Of a DNA stretch of 64,000 bases, positions 38,872 to 46,812 are shown one piece after another (the first letter of the stretch is position 1; each line of letters starts with the position of its first letter). Source of the stretch: Spirochaetota bacterium (lineage in GTDB: Bacteria; Spirochaetota; Spirochaetia; Treponematales; Treponemataceae); contig JAEZST010000011.1 in NCBI GenBank assembly GCA_023443865.1, positions 186,001-250,000 of the forward strand. The letters are read 5' to 3'. The notes under the pieces are model-generated. The model ran no database searches. It was not told the DNA's origin and was given only the letters and a program-made list of their open reading frames with translations. A program made the position numbers and the translations under genes.

Positions 38872-41160
38872 TCAGAAAACCGTGTAAAAAACGCGGTTCA
38901 GGAAACTCGGCTCCGAAGGGTCCGCGCTGGGAACCCAACCGTCGCAAGCCTTCACGAAATCGCCCGTATCGCCGCCGCTCCCCCGCACGTACGGGAGGCC
39001 GTGCGACGCAAGGGGAACCTTGTCGCCGTTTACCCCGATCACGAAAACGCCGATCTGCTTCCGTCCGCTACCGTATTCCGCCGACCAGCATCGCGTGACC
39101 GCGGCGTCGAGCGACGCCAGCAAGGCCGACGAACGCGAGCTCAAGGCCGCCGACTCCGGGCCGGCGAGGGTCCCCGCCCCCGTTAGGGCGAGCGCCATGG
39201 AGACGAGGCTCGCGACGTCGGCGTAGTAATCGCTGGCCGTGTCGGAGAGATAGAACGCGTCGACGGCCGAGGGATCGAAGAGGGCGGCGCGGACGGCCGC
39301 CTGTTCGGGGGCGGTGCTGATTATCGCGGCGAGGCTCGACGACCACGCGTTAAAGGCCGACACCAGGGGCGCGACCGCGGAAAGATTGACCGCGGAGATC
39401 GTGGCGTTCCCGACGGAGCCGTAGGAAACGCCGAACTGGTCTACCATGGCGGCGGTCAGCGCCCCGGCGGCAGAAGCGCCGTCCACGGCCGAATAGAGGG
39501 AGGCGTAATCCCATCCGGTTTCCCGAACCGGCCCCTCCGAGGCGACCAAGACGGAACCGCAGTCCCGCAGTTCGTAGGCTACCTCGAGAAGGGCGCCAAA
39601 ACAGGTATCGAAACCAATAACCGAAAGGTTTCCGCCGGAAAGCGCGTCGCCGAGCTCGGCGACGGTCATATACGTACCGGAGGTCGCGTCCACCGCGACC
39701 GCCTTCATCGGCGCGACGGCGTCGCCGGAGAGGTACGATCCGCCCCGCCAACCCGTTCCGTGCCCCCAAATCGTCAGGGAATACCGGTCGGCCGCGTACG
39801 CCCGCCGCGCGAACGAGAGAAAGCGTTGCAGGTTCACCGGGTCGGACAGGTTCAGTTCGCCGGCGCCGTCGGCGGACAGGCCCAATTCCGTGGAGCTCAG
39901 CCTGCGTGACGTCAAGAAGGCGGAATTGCCGGAGGGATCCTGGGCTATCTCATAGAGGCGCGTATCGGACCAGTCGCCGTTGCCCGCCGCGCGATCGACC
40001 AGGGCGAGGACGGACATCGCCTTGCCCTCGGTCAGGGCCGATTCCATTTCGTTGAGGTCGTTGAGGGCCTGGGAGTCCAGGTTATTGTCCGCCGCCATAT
40101 AGACCAGGTGGGTCCACCCCCGCTTCACGAAGGAGGCGGATACCGATTTGTCCCCGTCCATCGCGAGATCGAAGCTTTCCGCGGCGCCGGGAGCGGCGCT
40201 CCCCGACCAGGAGCCCAACATATACCCCGGGTCGGGAATGGCCGTCAGCCGCACGATCTCGTTTTCAAAATAGGCGGCCTTATCGGGATTCGCGATAATC
40301 GAGCCGTGCGCGGGGGCGTCGATGGTAAGCGCGTACGCGGTCTCCGTGGGAATCGCGGAAAACGAGGCGCGAACCTGGCAGTCCCTGGTAAGGCTCAGGA
40401 ATAAGCTTGCCTCCGTTCCCGTAAAGTCGCCGCTCCAGCCGTCAAAGCGGTACCCCCGGCCCGGAACGGCCGTTAGGGTGCACAATTCGCCGTATCGGTA
40501 CCCCTCGGTCTTGTCGGGATTGAGCAGCACCGTGCCGCCGACGGGGTTCCGGTCCGTCACGATGCAGAAGGTTTCTTCTGCCCGGAACGACGGGATTAGC
40601 CAAACGCTTTCCGTTACCCTGATGACGAGGGGATTTTGGCCCGACGCGACGGTTCCCGTCCAGCCGTCGAATAGATACCCCGACTCGGGCAGCGCGGTAA
40701 CCTTCACGTACTCGCCCGCGGCGTACCGCTCCCGTACCGGGTCTATCGCCACCGTGCCGTTCGCCGCGGAATCCACCCGAAGGGTAAAGGTTTCTTCAGT
40801 TTCGGGCGCGTCGTCGCGGACGAAGGAGGGAATAATCCATTCATCGCAGCCGACGGGAAAAACCAACGGATTCGCCGAGGAGGTTTTCGTTCCCTGCCAG
40901 CCGGCGAAATGCCAACCCGCCTCGGGATCGGCGGAAACGCGGACCAAGGTGCCCGCCGCGTAGGATTCCGCCCGGGGCGTAACGGTGACGGAGCCGCCCT
41001 CGGCCCCGTCCACGTTGAGGGTAAAGGCCGGGATCTCCTCCGGCGTATCGACGATGCGGACCAGTCTCGCGTCCTCCATCCCCTGGTAGCACGAAACCGC
41101 CGTCAGGAACGCCGCCATGAGCGCCCCGATCGAAAACGCGCCAAATCGACACCGCATCAT
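38872..41160 (-). CDS. Clostripain-family (C11) peptidase lipoprotein with InlB-type B-repeats
   Basis: A 762-residue lipoprotein (lipobox TAVSC). Four repeats of about 75 residues follow, each ending in a G(W/S)WxG-type strand (HFAGWQGT, LFDGWTGT, RFDGWSGD, LGSWSGS), matching bacterial B-repeat beta-grasp modules. From residue about 350 comes the clostripain domain (THLVYMAADNNLD), with catalytic His in IWGHGTGW and Cys in IGFDTCFGA. It is the last gene of the secretion-like operon (ATGA overlap with the gene before), so it may be a cargo or accessory of that system. Confidence 0.86.
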   Translation of the reverse strand: MMRCRFGAFSIGALMAAFLTAVSCYQGMEDARLVRIVDTPEEIPAFTLNVDGAEGGSVTVTPRAESYAAGTLVRVSADPEAGWHFAGWQGTKTSSANPLVFPVGCDEWIIPSFVRDDAPETEETFTLRVDSAANGTVAIDPVRERYAAGEYVKVTALPESGYLFDGWTGTVASGQNPLVIRVTESVWLIPSFRAEETFCIVTDRNPVGGTVLLNPDKTEGYRYGELCTLTAVPGRGYRFDGWSGDFTGTEASLFLSLTRDCQVRASFSAIPTETAYALTIDAPAHGSIIANPDKAAYFENEIVRLTAIPDPGYMLGSWSGSAAPGAAESFDLAMDGDKSVSASFVKRGWTHLVYMAADNNLDSQALNDLNEMESALTEGKAMSVLALVDRAAGNGDWSDTRLYEIAQDPSGNSAFLTSRRLSSTELGLSADGAGELNLSDPVNLQRFLSFARRAYAADRYSLTIWGHGTGWRGGSYLSGDAVAPMKAVAVDATSGTYMTVAELGDALSGGNLSVIGFDTCFGALLEVAYELRDCGSVLVASEGPVRETGWDYASLYSAVDGASAAGALTAAMVDQFGVSYGSVGNATISAVNLSAVAPLVSAFNAWSSSLAAIISTAPEQAAVRAALFDPSAVDAFYLSDTASDYYADVASLVSMALALTGAGTLAGPESAALSSRSSALLASLDAAVTRCWSAEYGSGRKQIGVFVIGVNGDKVPLASHGLPYVRGSGGDTGDFVKACDGWVPSADPSEPSFLNRVFYTVF

Positions 41161-41651
41161 TCGCTCCCCGCGTGAAAAAGACCGTAAGGATCGGTCCAGC
41201 TCGTGCCGTCCGCGTACTCAACCCTCGTCACCGAGAAAAAATCGACGATGTACGGAGCGGAGGGAATTTCGCAGAGGTACGGGTCCAGGGCTATCGCCAA
41301 CGCGGCTTTTGACCCGCCGGGAAGGGAATCCGTAAGGGTCGCCGCTATCCGGTTCGAACCGATGAGGGGGTTTTCGCGGGTTTCCCGGTCGTAGACCAGG
41401 GCGTTGACGGAGAGGGAACGCAGCTCCCGGGCGTCGGTATTGTAAAACTCGAATTCGATTCCGGCGACGAGATAACAGCCGGGTTTTTCCCCGATGACGC
41501 ATCGCGGCTTACCGATAATATAGGGAGGGCTTTCGCGGCCCTCGAGGGAACACGATCCGAAAAACGCGGCAATCGGTAACGCCGCGACGGCGGCCAAGAG
41601 GGAGAGAGCGCGCCGAACGGGAGCGCGGGGGCGGTCGTTAACGCGGCTCAT
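41157..41651 (-). CDS. Small lipoprotein of unknown function in the secretion operon
   Basis: A 164-residue protein with a lipoprotein signal (lipobox FFGSC near residue 35), a mature part rich in beta strands and the motif VIGEKPGCYLVAGIEFEFYN. No family recognised. ATG 41651 has GGAGGT seven bases upstream and is preferred over GTG 41660, which is too close to the Shine-Dalgarno sequence. It overlaps both neighbours (14 and 4 bases). Confidence 0.7.
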   Translation of the reverse strand: MSRVNDRPRAPVRRALSLLAAVAALPIAAFFGSCSLEGRESPPYIIGKPRCVIGEKPGCYLVAGIEFEFYNTDARELRSLSVNALVYDRETRENPLIGSNRIAATLTDSLPGGSKAALAIALDPYLCEIPSAPYIVDFFSVTRVEYADGTSWTDPYGLFHAGSE

Positions 41652-42228
41652 CGGCGACACCTCCGGTCAGGCGAAGCATGTCCCGTTTCATGCGGCTCAC
41701 GGCCGAATCGCGAACGCCGCCGGATTCCAGGGCGGAAAGGAGGGAGAGGGCCTCCCCGGGGCGTCCGGATCGGAACGCGATTACCGCCGCGTAATAGGGT
41801 ACGAGGAAGGAAGGGCTTCCCGTCTTCTCCGCCCGAGCCGCGTACGCCGCGGCGGATTCGAGGTCTCCCTCGCCGATGGCCGCGTCGGCGAGGTTCAGGA
41901 GTTCCTCGGCGGAAGCGACCCGCAGGTACTGGATATCGGTCCGGGAATCGACGGACACGGTATGCTCGTACCGTTCATAGCCCTCCCTGGTCCCGGTCAA
42001 GCGGTATTCCCCCGAGGGAACGGCCGGAAACTCATACCGTCCCGTAACGTCCGAGACGGCGGACCTCCGTCCGTCGAGGGAGACGGTATAGCCCCCGACG
42101 GGGCGGTTTTCGAAATCGTACACCATGCCGTGAACGTCCACCTTTCCGCGTCGGAACCCCGCCGTCGCGCAGGAGCACAACGCGAAACACGACGCGAGCG
42201 CAATCGCCGCGCTAATCCGCAAACCCAT
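41638..42228 (-). CDS. Carboxypeptidase-regulatory-like domain lipoprotein with TPR-like tail
   Basis: A 196-residue protein. Its signal peptide has cysteine-rich candidate lipobox positions (LCSCATAG). Residues 30-100 form a carboxypeptidase regulatory-like/PEGA-type beta-sandwich (VHGMVYDFENRPVGGYTVSLDG...TGRYEFPAVPSGEYRL). The rest is two TPR-like helical hairpins (LLNLADAAIGEGDLESAAAYA). It overlaps both neighbours in the operon. Confidence 0.72.
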   Translation of the reverse strand: MGLRISAAIALASCFALCSCATAGFRRGKVDVHGMVYDFENRPVGGYTVSLDGRRSAVSDVTGRYEFPAVPSGEYRLTGTREGYERYEHTVSVDSRTDIQYLRVASAEELLNLADAAIGEGDLESAAAYAARAEKTGSPSFLVPYYAAVIAFRSGRPGEALSLLSALESGGVRDSAVSRMKRDMLRLTGGVADEPR

Positions 42229-43531
42229 GTATCCTACCCTCCTTGTCCCGCCAGTACACGACGGTACCGGCCGAGTCCGACGCTATAGACCCGAGCCGCT
42301 CCCATTCCGCCCCGGGAACCGCAGCGCGTTCAGCCCGGGCCGATTCCTTTCGCGGCTCGCCGTTCCGCCCGAAGCCGAAGGCCCGGGGAAGGTCCGTAAA
42401 ATCGATTCCCGAAGCCGAGGGGCCGTCCCCCGTTTTCCGCAGCGAGAAAACCATCCGTAACCGGTCCCGTTCCCTATTCGCCGAGAGGCGGGTCGAGACG
42501 GCGACGAGGCCCTTTTCACCGAGCCCTTTCGCGAGGTCCCGGAGAAAGGCGGGGCTCCGCGCCGAGGGCACCGATACGTCGAGGGAAAGGCACCATCCCG
42601 CCTCATGGGGGGCAAGGCCGTAACCGTCCATGCCGCCCCGCGAGGCGAGCACCAACGAACGGGCGACCGGGAAAAAGCCCGCCGCGTCGACGGTCGTCGG
42701 ATCGGCCGTTTCCGGCGCGGCAAGCGACTCCGCGAATCGGTACGAAAGCGCGAACCGCGCCTCGTTATCCGAAAGGGAGAACGCCCCCAACGAGCCGGAC
42801 GCCAGAATTCCTTCCCGTTCCAGCGAAGCCATCGCCGCGGCGGGATCTACCCCGCCCACCGCGAGTTCGGCCGCCCGGCCATCGCCGGGGAGAAGGTCGA
42901 GGATCGAAAGCGTTCCGCCCGTTTCCCATACCGCGCCGGCGATCCAATCGATCAGGCTGAGCGTATCGGGCCGGAATCGCGGTTCCGCCTCGCCGTTGCC
43001 CCCAGCCGGGTAAGCGCCCGGCCCCGGCGGTTCCGAAGACGGTAAAGGCGCGGTTCCGCACCCCGTACCGAAGGAACCGGTAAGGCCCAGGACCGCGGCG
43101 AACGCGGCGAGCGCGACGGCGGCCATGGCAGGCAGGGGTGAGCCCCGGCTGAACACGTACCGCGCGGAACCCCGAAGGAATACCTTTTGACCGTCCGGCC
43201 CGGCCGGCGCCTCGACGGAGGGATTCCCCTCCCCGTCCAGGAAATACCCGTCGATTCCCGCGAGCTTCGCGTTTCCCGCCAGCGCGCGGTGCTCCGCCAA
43301 AAGCTCGGCGGTCATGACCGTTACGAGCAGCCAGGGCTTGCCCATAACGGTACAGCCCGTGGCGTCAACCGCGTGCGAGGGCCCAAAGCCGGGATGCAGG
43401 CGCTCCAAGGCCCGCCGGGCCCTCGATTCGCGCTTCCTTTTACGGCATAAGCCGCGGGGAAACGCGCCCCGTACGCCCGGGATCAAATAGGCTTCAAATT
43501 CCCCCTCGGGAATCCGGTATACCCCGCTCAC
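42212..43531 (-). CDS. Bitopic membrane protein in the secretion operon, possible GspL/GspM-type assembly component
   Basis: A 439-residue protein. The N-terminal 145 residues are cytoplasmic (no signal), a single hydrophobic segment is at about residues 143-165 (LPAMAAVALAAFAAVLGL), and the remainder is periplasmic with two alternating alpha/beta stretches. This layout resembles GspL or PilM/N fusions, and the operon otherwise lacks L and M components, but I see no diagnostic motif. GTG 43531 overlaps the upstream TGA (GTGA). A longer frame would read through the pseudopilin gene and is unlikely. Confidence 0.55.
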   Translation of the reverse strand: MSGVYRIPEGEFEAYLIPGVRGAFPRGLCRKRKRESRARRALERLHPGFGPSHAVDATGCTVMGKPWLLVTVMTAELLAEHRALAGNAKLAGIDGYFLDGEGNPSVEAPAGPDGQKVFLRGSARYVFSRGSPLPAMAAVALAAFAAVLGLTGSFGTGCGTAPLPSSEPPGPGAYPAGGNGEAEPRFRPDTLSLIDWIAGAVWETGGTLSILDLLPGDGRAAELAVGGVDPAAAMASLEREGILASGSLGAFSLSDNEARFALSYRFAESLAAPETADPTTVDAAGFFPVARSLVLASRGGMDGYGLAPHEAGWCLSLDVSVPSARSPAFLRDLAKGLGEKGLVAVSTRLSANRERDRLRMVFSLRKTGDGPSASGIDFTDLPRAFGFGRNGEPRKESARAERAAVPGAEWERLGSIASDSAGTVVYWRDKEGRIHGFAD

Positions 43532-43878
43532 GGGAGGGGGCCCTCGGCGTATACGTTTACCCTCTCGCCCCCGACGGAAACGGAAAGGAGCCAAACCCCC
43601 ATACCCGTCTTCGCGGCCGCCGGGGAGGGGCATTCGCGAAGGGTAATTTCGCCCAGGCCGCGCACCGCCTGGACCGCCCGCTTCCATTCCGGGAACGCGG
43701 ACGGCCCCGACCGGCAGGCGGCGCGAAAGCCGTCGATGACGAAGCCCGTCTCGAACGCCCGCTCGCGAAGCCGTTCCGCCCGCGCGTCCGCCTCGAGCGC
43801 CGGCAGGGCAGCGGAAGCCAAGCCGGAAAGGAAAAGCGCCGAAAGGGCCAGCGCGGCAAAAAGTTCAGTAAAGGTCAT
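43528..43878 (-). CDS. Pseudopilin-like protein lacking a leader peptide
   Basis: A 116-residue protein that begins MTFTELFAALALSALFLSGL, a typical mature type IV pilin/pseudopilin N terminus with Glu at position 5, but with no basic prepeptide ending in Gly. An in-frame stop lies two codons before the ATG, and TGAGG is seven bases upstream, so the start is firm. It probably inserts directly in the inner membrane. It overlaps the preceding small gene by 14 bases. Confidence 0.62.
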   Translation of the reverse strand: MTFTELFAALALSALFLSGLASAALPALEADARAERLRERAFETGFVIDGFRAACRSGPSAFPEWKRAVQAVRGLGEITLRECPSPAAAKTGMGVWLLSVSVGGERVNVYAEGPLP

Positions 43879-44068
43879 AGGCTATCCTCAGTCTCCGGTT
43901 CTCGGCCTCGTTGCCCGCAAGAACGGACTCGTACGCCGCTTCCGCCAAACGCGCCTTGGCGAGAACGCGCGGTACGGCGGAAACGAACAGCAGCGAGAGG
44001 ACAAAAACGGCGGCCAACGCCAACGCGAGGGCTCCGCCCTCATCTCTTCCACGAAACGATGTCCGCAT
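43865..44068 (-). CDS. Small pseudopilin-like membrane protein (GspK/PilX-like N terminus)
   Basis: A 67-residue protein with a basic N terminus, a candidate prepilin cleavage site RDEG/GALAL and a hydrophobic helix ALALALAAVFVLSLLFVSAV without Glu5, as in GspK. It then stops after a short amphipathic helix, far shorter than GspK (about 300 residues). It overlaps gspG by 29 bases and the next gene by 14. Confidence 0.55.
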   Translation of the reverse strand: MRTSFRGRDEGGALALALAAVFVLSLLFVSAVPRVLAKARLAEAAYESVLAGNEAENRRLRIAYDLY

Positions 44069-44471
44069 CGTACCCCTCCCCGCCGTCGCTGCCGTCCGCG
44101 CCGTACGATTGGATCGTAAAGGGCAAGCCCTTCTTTCCCGGGGCCTCGTAGCGGAAAGGCCGCCCCCAGGGATCTGCCGCGATTTCGCCGTCCACGTACG
44201 GGCCCGCCCAACCCGCGGGAACCGGACTCAGCGAGGGCTTTTCCCACAGCGCCGCAAGTCCCTGTTCCCGGGAGGGATACGACCCGCATTCCAGGTAGTA
44301 CGACTCAAGGGCCAGCTTATAGGCCGCGATTTGGTTCCTCGCGGAAGCGACCCTCGCGGCCTCCACGTATTTCGCCGCGGAAAAGCCGACCCCCGCCGAC
44401 AGAATGAGGATGATCGCGATGGCCATGATCGTTTCGATGAAGGTGAATCCCTCGTCGTTCGCTTCTTTCAA
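44040..44471 (-). CDS. gspG: Major pseudopilin GspG-like
   Basis: A 143-residue protein. The short leader ends NDEG before FTFIETIMAIAIILILSAG, with Glu5 of the mature chain present. The C-terminal part has the GspG pattern (ALESYYLECGSYPSREQGL, GPYVDGEIAADPWGRPFRYEAPG, SYGADGSDGGEGYDADI), which coordinates calcium in T2SS major pseudopilins. It starts with TTG overlapping the gspF stop, with GGGAGG six bases upstream. A much longer frame upstream is antisense to reason. Confidence 0.88.
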   Translation of the reverse strand: MKEANDEGFTFIETIMAIAIILILSAGVGFSAAKYVEAARVASARNQIAAYKLALESYYLECGSYPSREQGLAALWEKPSLSPVPAGWAGPYVDGEIAADPWGRPFRYEAPGKKGLPFTIQSYGADGSDGGEGYDADIVSWKR

Positions 44472-45436
44472 AACATGCCTCCCATTCCCGTCAGTATCGG
44501 GATGACGGTCGCTTCGAGCGTGAGCGCGAGATAGACGCCGGTAATCCCGATAATTACCGGCTCGCTGGCCCTCGTCACGAGTGCCCTTCGCCTTTTGTCC
44601 CGGGCGGCGTAATGCGCGCGGACGCGTTCGAATACGGCGACGAGGCTGCCCGTCGAGCCGCATACCAGCATCGTGTCGGTCACGAAGGCGGAGAATAATC
44701 CCGTGTCCCTGAACGCCCGCGGAAGCGGCTTTCCCCCGGCCAGGTCCCGCCTCAGGCGGATCAGGGCAGCGGCGAACCGTCGGCTCCCGACGAAGGGAAG
44801 GCACGGCCCAATGGCCTCGGTAACGGGAAGCCCCGCCCGGGCGAACTCCGCCAGCCGCGAAAAGACCAGGGTCTCGTCGGAAACCCGGCCGACCAAGCGG
44901 TAGGCGACCAGGGAGAAGGCCGCGGCGAGGGCAAGGAGCGCCGCGAACGCCGCGACGCAGCCCGAAACCGCCGTGGCCAGCAGGGATGGGTCGCTCGCGT
45001 TTCCGGCGCCCATCAAAGGCAGCGCCTTCCAGAGGAGCGCCGGCGTGCCCGCGAGCGAGAGGAAAACCACGGCGACCGGATACGCCAAGACCGCGTGGAA
45101 ATTTTCCCGTATCTCGCGCGCCTCGGTCAGCCGTTCGTCCTGAGCCCTGAAGGCGGCGGCCAGGTTTCCGGTTTTCTCGGCGCCGGAAAGCAAGGCCAAA
45201 TAGTGGTCAGGGAAGAACGCCTTGCCGCCGGCCTTCCTCACGGTTCCCAGGGCGGCGGTAAACCCCCTGCCGCCCCGGATTTCCCCGGCGACCTGCGACG
45301 CGATGGCCGCGACGAGGGGAGAAATATCGTTTCGCGCGATAAGGCCGATCGCCTCGTTTAGGCCGTAACCCGCGTCGAGAAGCTCCCGCATCATGCCCGT
45401 GAATCCCGCGACGGCGGTCCGTTCCCGGTTTCTCAT
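44468..45436 (-). CDS. gspF: Inner-membrane platform protein, GspF/PilC family
   Basis: A 322-residue protein with the duplicated GspF cytoplasmic helical domains (LLDAGYGLNEAIGLIARN... and FARAGLPVTEAIGPCLPFVGS) separated by hydrophobic segments, and a C-terminal membrane segment (IIGITGVYLALTLEATVIPILTGM). It is shorter than the usual 400, lacking the N-terminal extension. Four-base overlaps with gspE and gspG show tight coupling. Confidence 0.88.
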   Translation of the reverse strand: MRNRERTAVAGFTGMMRELLDAGYGLNEAIGLIARNDISPLVAAIASQVAGEIRGGRGFTAALGTVRKAGGKAFFPDHYLALLSGAEKTGNLAAAFRAQDERLTEAREIRENFHAVLAYPVAVVFLSLAGTPALLWKALPLMGAGNASDPSLLATAVSGCVAAFAALLALAAAFSLVAYRLVGRVSDETLVFSRLAEFARAGLPVTEAIGPCLPFVGSRRFAAALIRLRRDLAGGKPLPRAFRDTGLFSAFVTDTMLVCGSTGSLVAVFERVRAHYAARDKRRRALVTRASEPVIIGITGVYLALTLEATVIPILTGMGGMF

Positions 45437-46812
45437 CGTCCCAGCTCACGCAGCAGTTCGTCGCGCGCCGTTATTCCCCGGGCGACTTTTTCCATACCGT
45501 CCTCCAGCATGGGCCTGAACCCGCCCCGCTTCGCGAGCGCGAAGAAAGCGGCGCCCGAATAGCCCGATTCGAGGTGAGCTCGTAGCCGAGGATTCATGAT
45601 GACCGATTCTGAAATGGCCGTTCTCCCCGCGTAGCCCGTGCGGCAGCAGCGATCGCAGCCGGCTCCGCCGCAGCGCTGGCACGGTATCCTGACCAGTCGC
45701 TGCGCCAGGGAGAGCCGCAACACTCCGGCGAGCACGTACGGTTCCACGCCGAGGTTAAGGATACGGGGCACCGCCTCCAGGGCCCCCGTGGCGTGGAGGG
45801 TGGCGAACACGAGGTGCCCGGTCAGGGCGGCCCGCGCCGCGAGCCGCGCGGTTTCCGCGTCGCGGATTTCCCCGACCATCAGAATGTCTGGATCTTGCCT
45901 GAAAATGCGCCGAAGGAGGGTATCGAAGGAGAGGGAAAGGGCATCGTCGGTCTGGATTTGCGTTACGCCCTCCAGCCGATATTCCACGGGATCCTCGATG
46001 GAGACTATCTTCAGCTCGACGCTGCTGAGCTTCCGCAAAATGGCGGAAAGCGTGGTGGTTTTCCCGGAGCCGGTGGGACCGGTCACCAAAATGAGGCCGG
46101 AGCGGGAGCCGATCGCCCCCGTGAGCCGCGCGAGCTCCCGGTCCGAAAAGCCGAGCGCGTCCAGATCGGGCGGCGCGTCGGTCCCGTCCAGGAGGCGAAG
46201 CGCCACGGATTCGCCGTAGACCGTGGGGACGATGGAAACGCGCGCGTCCAGCGGGCGGCCAAGCCCCCCGACGGCCATTCTCCCGTCCTGGGGGCGACGG
46301 GTTTCTATAATGTTCAGGTTGGCCAAATGCTTGATCCGCGCGGAAAGGGAGGCGGCCCGTTCGGCGGAAAGGGTTAGGCCAGGGCGGAGCGTGCCGTCCA
46401 CGCGGAAGCGCACCGCCGCGCCCCCGCGCGCCGATTCCAGGTGAACGTCCGAGGCCCCGAGGGAACGCGCTTCAAGCAATATCGCGTTGAGAAGGTTCAC
46501 GATGGGCGCGTCGTCCTCGGCCAGGCCCAGGGGCGACTCCGCCGGCGGACTTCCCTCGGCCGGCTCGCCCTCCCCTTCCCCGCCGGCATAGAGCCTACTG
46601 AGCGCCAGGGCGAAAAAATCCCGGTCCACCGGCGTGAACCGGAAGCGAAGTCCGGGCCAGGAGCGCTCGATCCGCCCCCGTACGAGCGCATCGGAGGGGT
46701 CGGTCATGCCAAGGCATACCTCTCCCCCGCCTTCCGACAGCGCGATTACCCCGTTATGGGCGCAAAACGCGGGGCTCAGGGAAAAGGGATTCCCCCGGAT
46801 CTGGCCGGTCAT
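45433..46812 (-). CDS. gspE: Secretion/pilus assembly ATPase, GspE/PilB family
   Basis: A 459-residue ATPase. After a short N1-like domain, the catalytic core shows LLEARSLGASDVHLESA, Walker A TGPTGSGKTTT, the Asp box SIEDPVEYRLEGVTQ, Walker B ILMVGEIRDAETA and the His box FATLHA. The tetracysteine zinc module is present (CQRCGGAGCDRCCRTG). It powers pseudopilus assembly at the inner membrane. Its start overlaps the gspD stop by four bases. Confidence 0.94.
   Translation of the reverse strand: MTGQIRGNPFSLSPAFCAHNGVIALSEGGGEVCLGMTDPSDALVRGRIERSWPGLRFRFTPVDRDFFALALSRLYAGGEGEGEPAEGSPPAESPLGLAEDDAPIVNLLNAILLEARSLGASDVHLESARGGAAVRFRVDGTLRPGLTLSAERAASLSARIKHLANLNIIETRRPQDGRMAVGGLGRPLDARVSIVPTVYGESVALRLLDGTDAPPDLDALGFSDRELARLTGAIGSRSGLILVTGPTGSGKTTTLSAILRKLSSVELKIVSIEDPVEYRLEGVTQIQTDDALSLSFDTLLRRIFRQDPDILMVGEIRDAETARLAARAALTGHLVFATLHATGALEAVPRILNLGVEPYVLAGVLRLSLAQRLVRIPCQRCGGAGCDRCCRTGYAGRTAISESVIMNPRLRAHLESGYSGAAFFALAKRGGFRPMLEDGMEKVARGITARDELLRELGR

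Noticed and set aside
43532..43687. Longer start for the 439-residue secretion-operon protein
   Set aside because: It would read through most of the pseudopilin gene in another frame, and the GTG at 43531 overlaps that gene's stop as in the other junctions of the operon.
44472..44804. Longer start for gspG (254 codons)
   Set aside because: The extra N-terminal part is an Arg-rich shadow of gspF. The prepilin leader must be short and a good Shine-Dalgarno sequence precedes TTG 44471.
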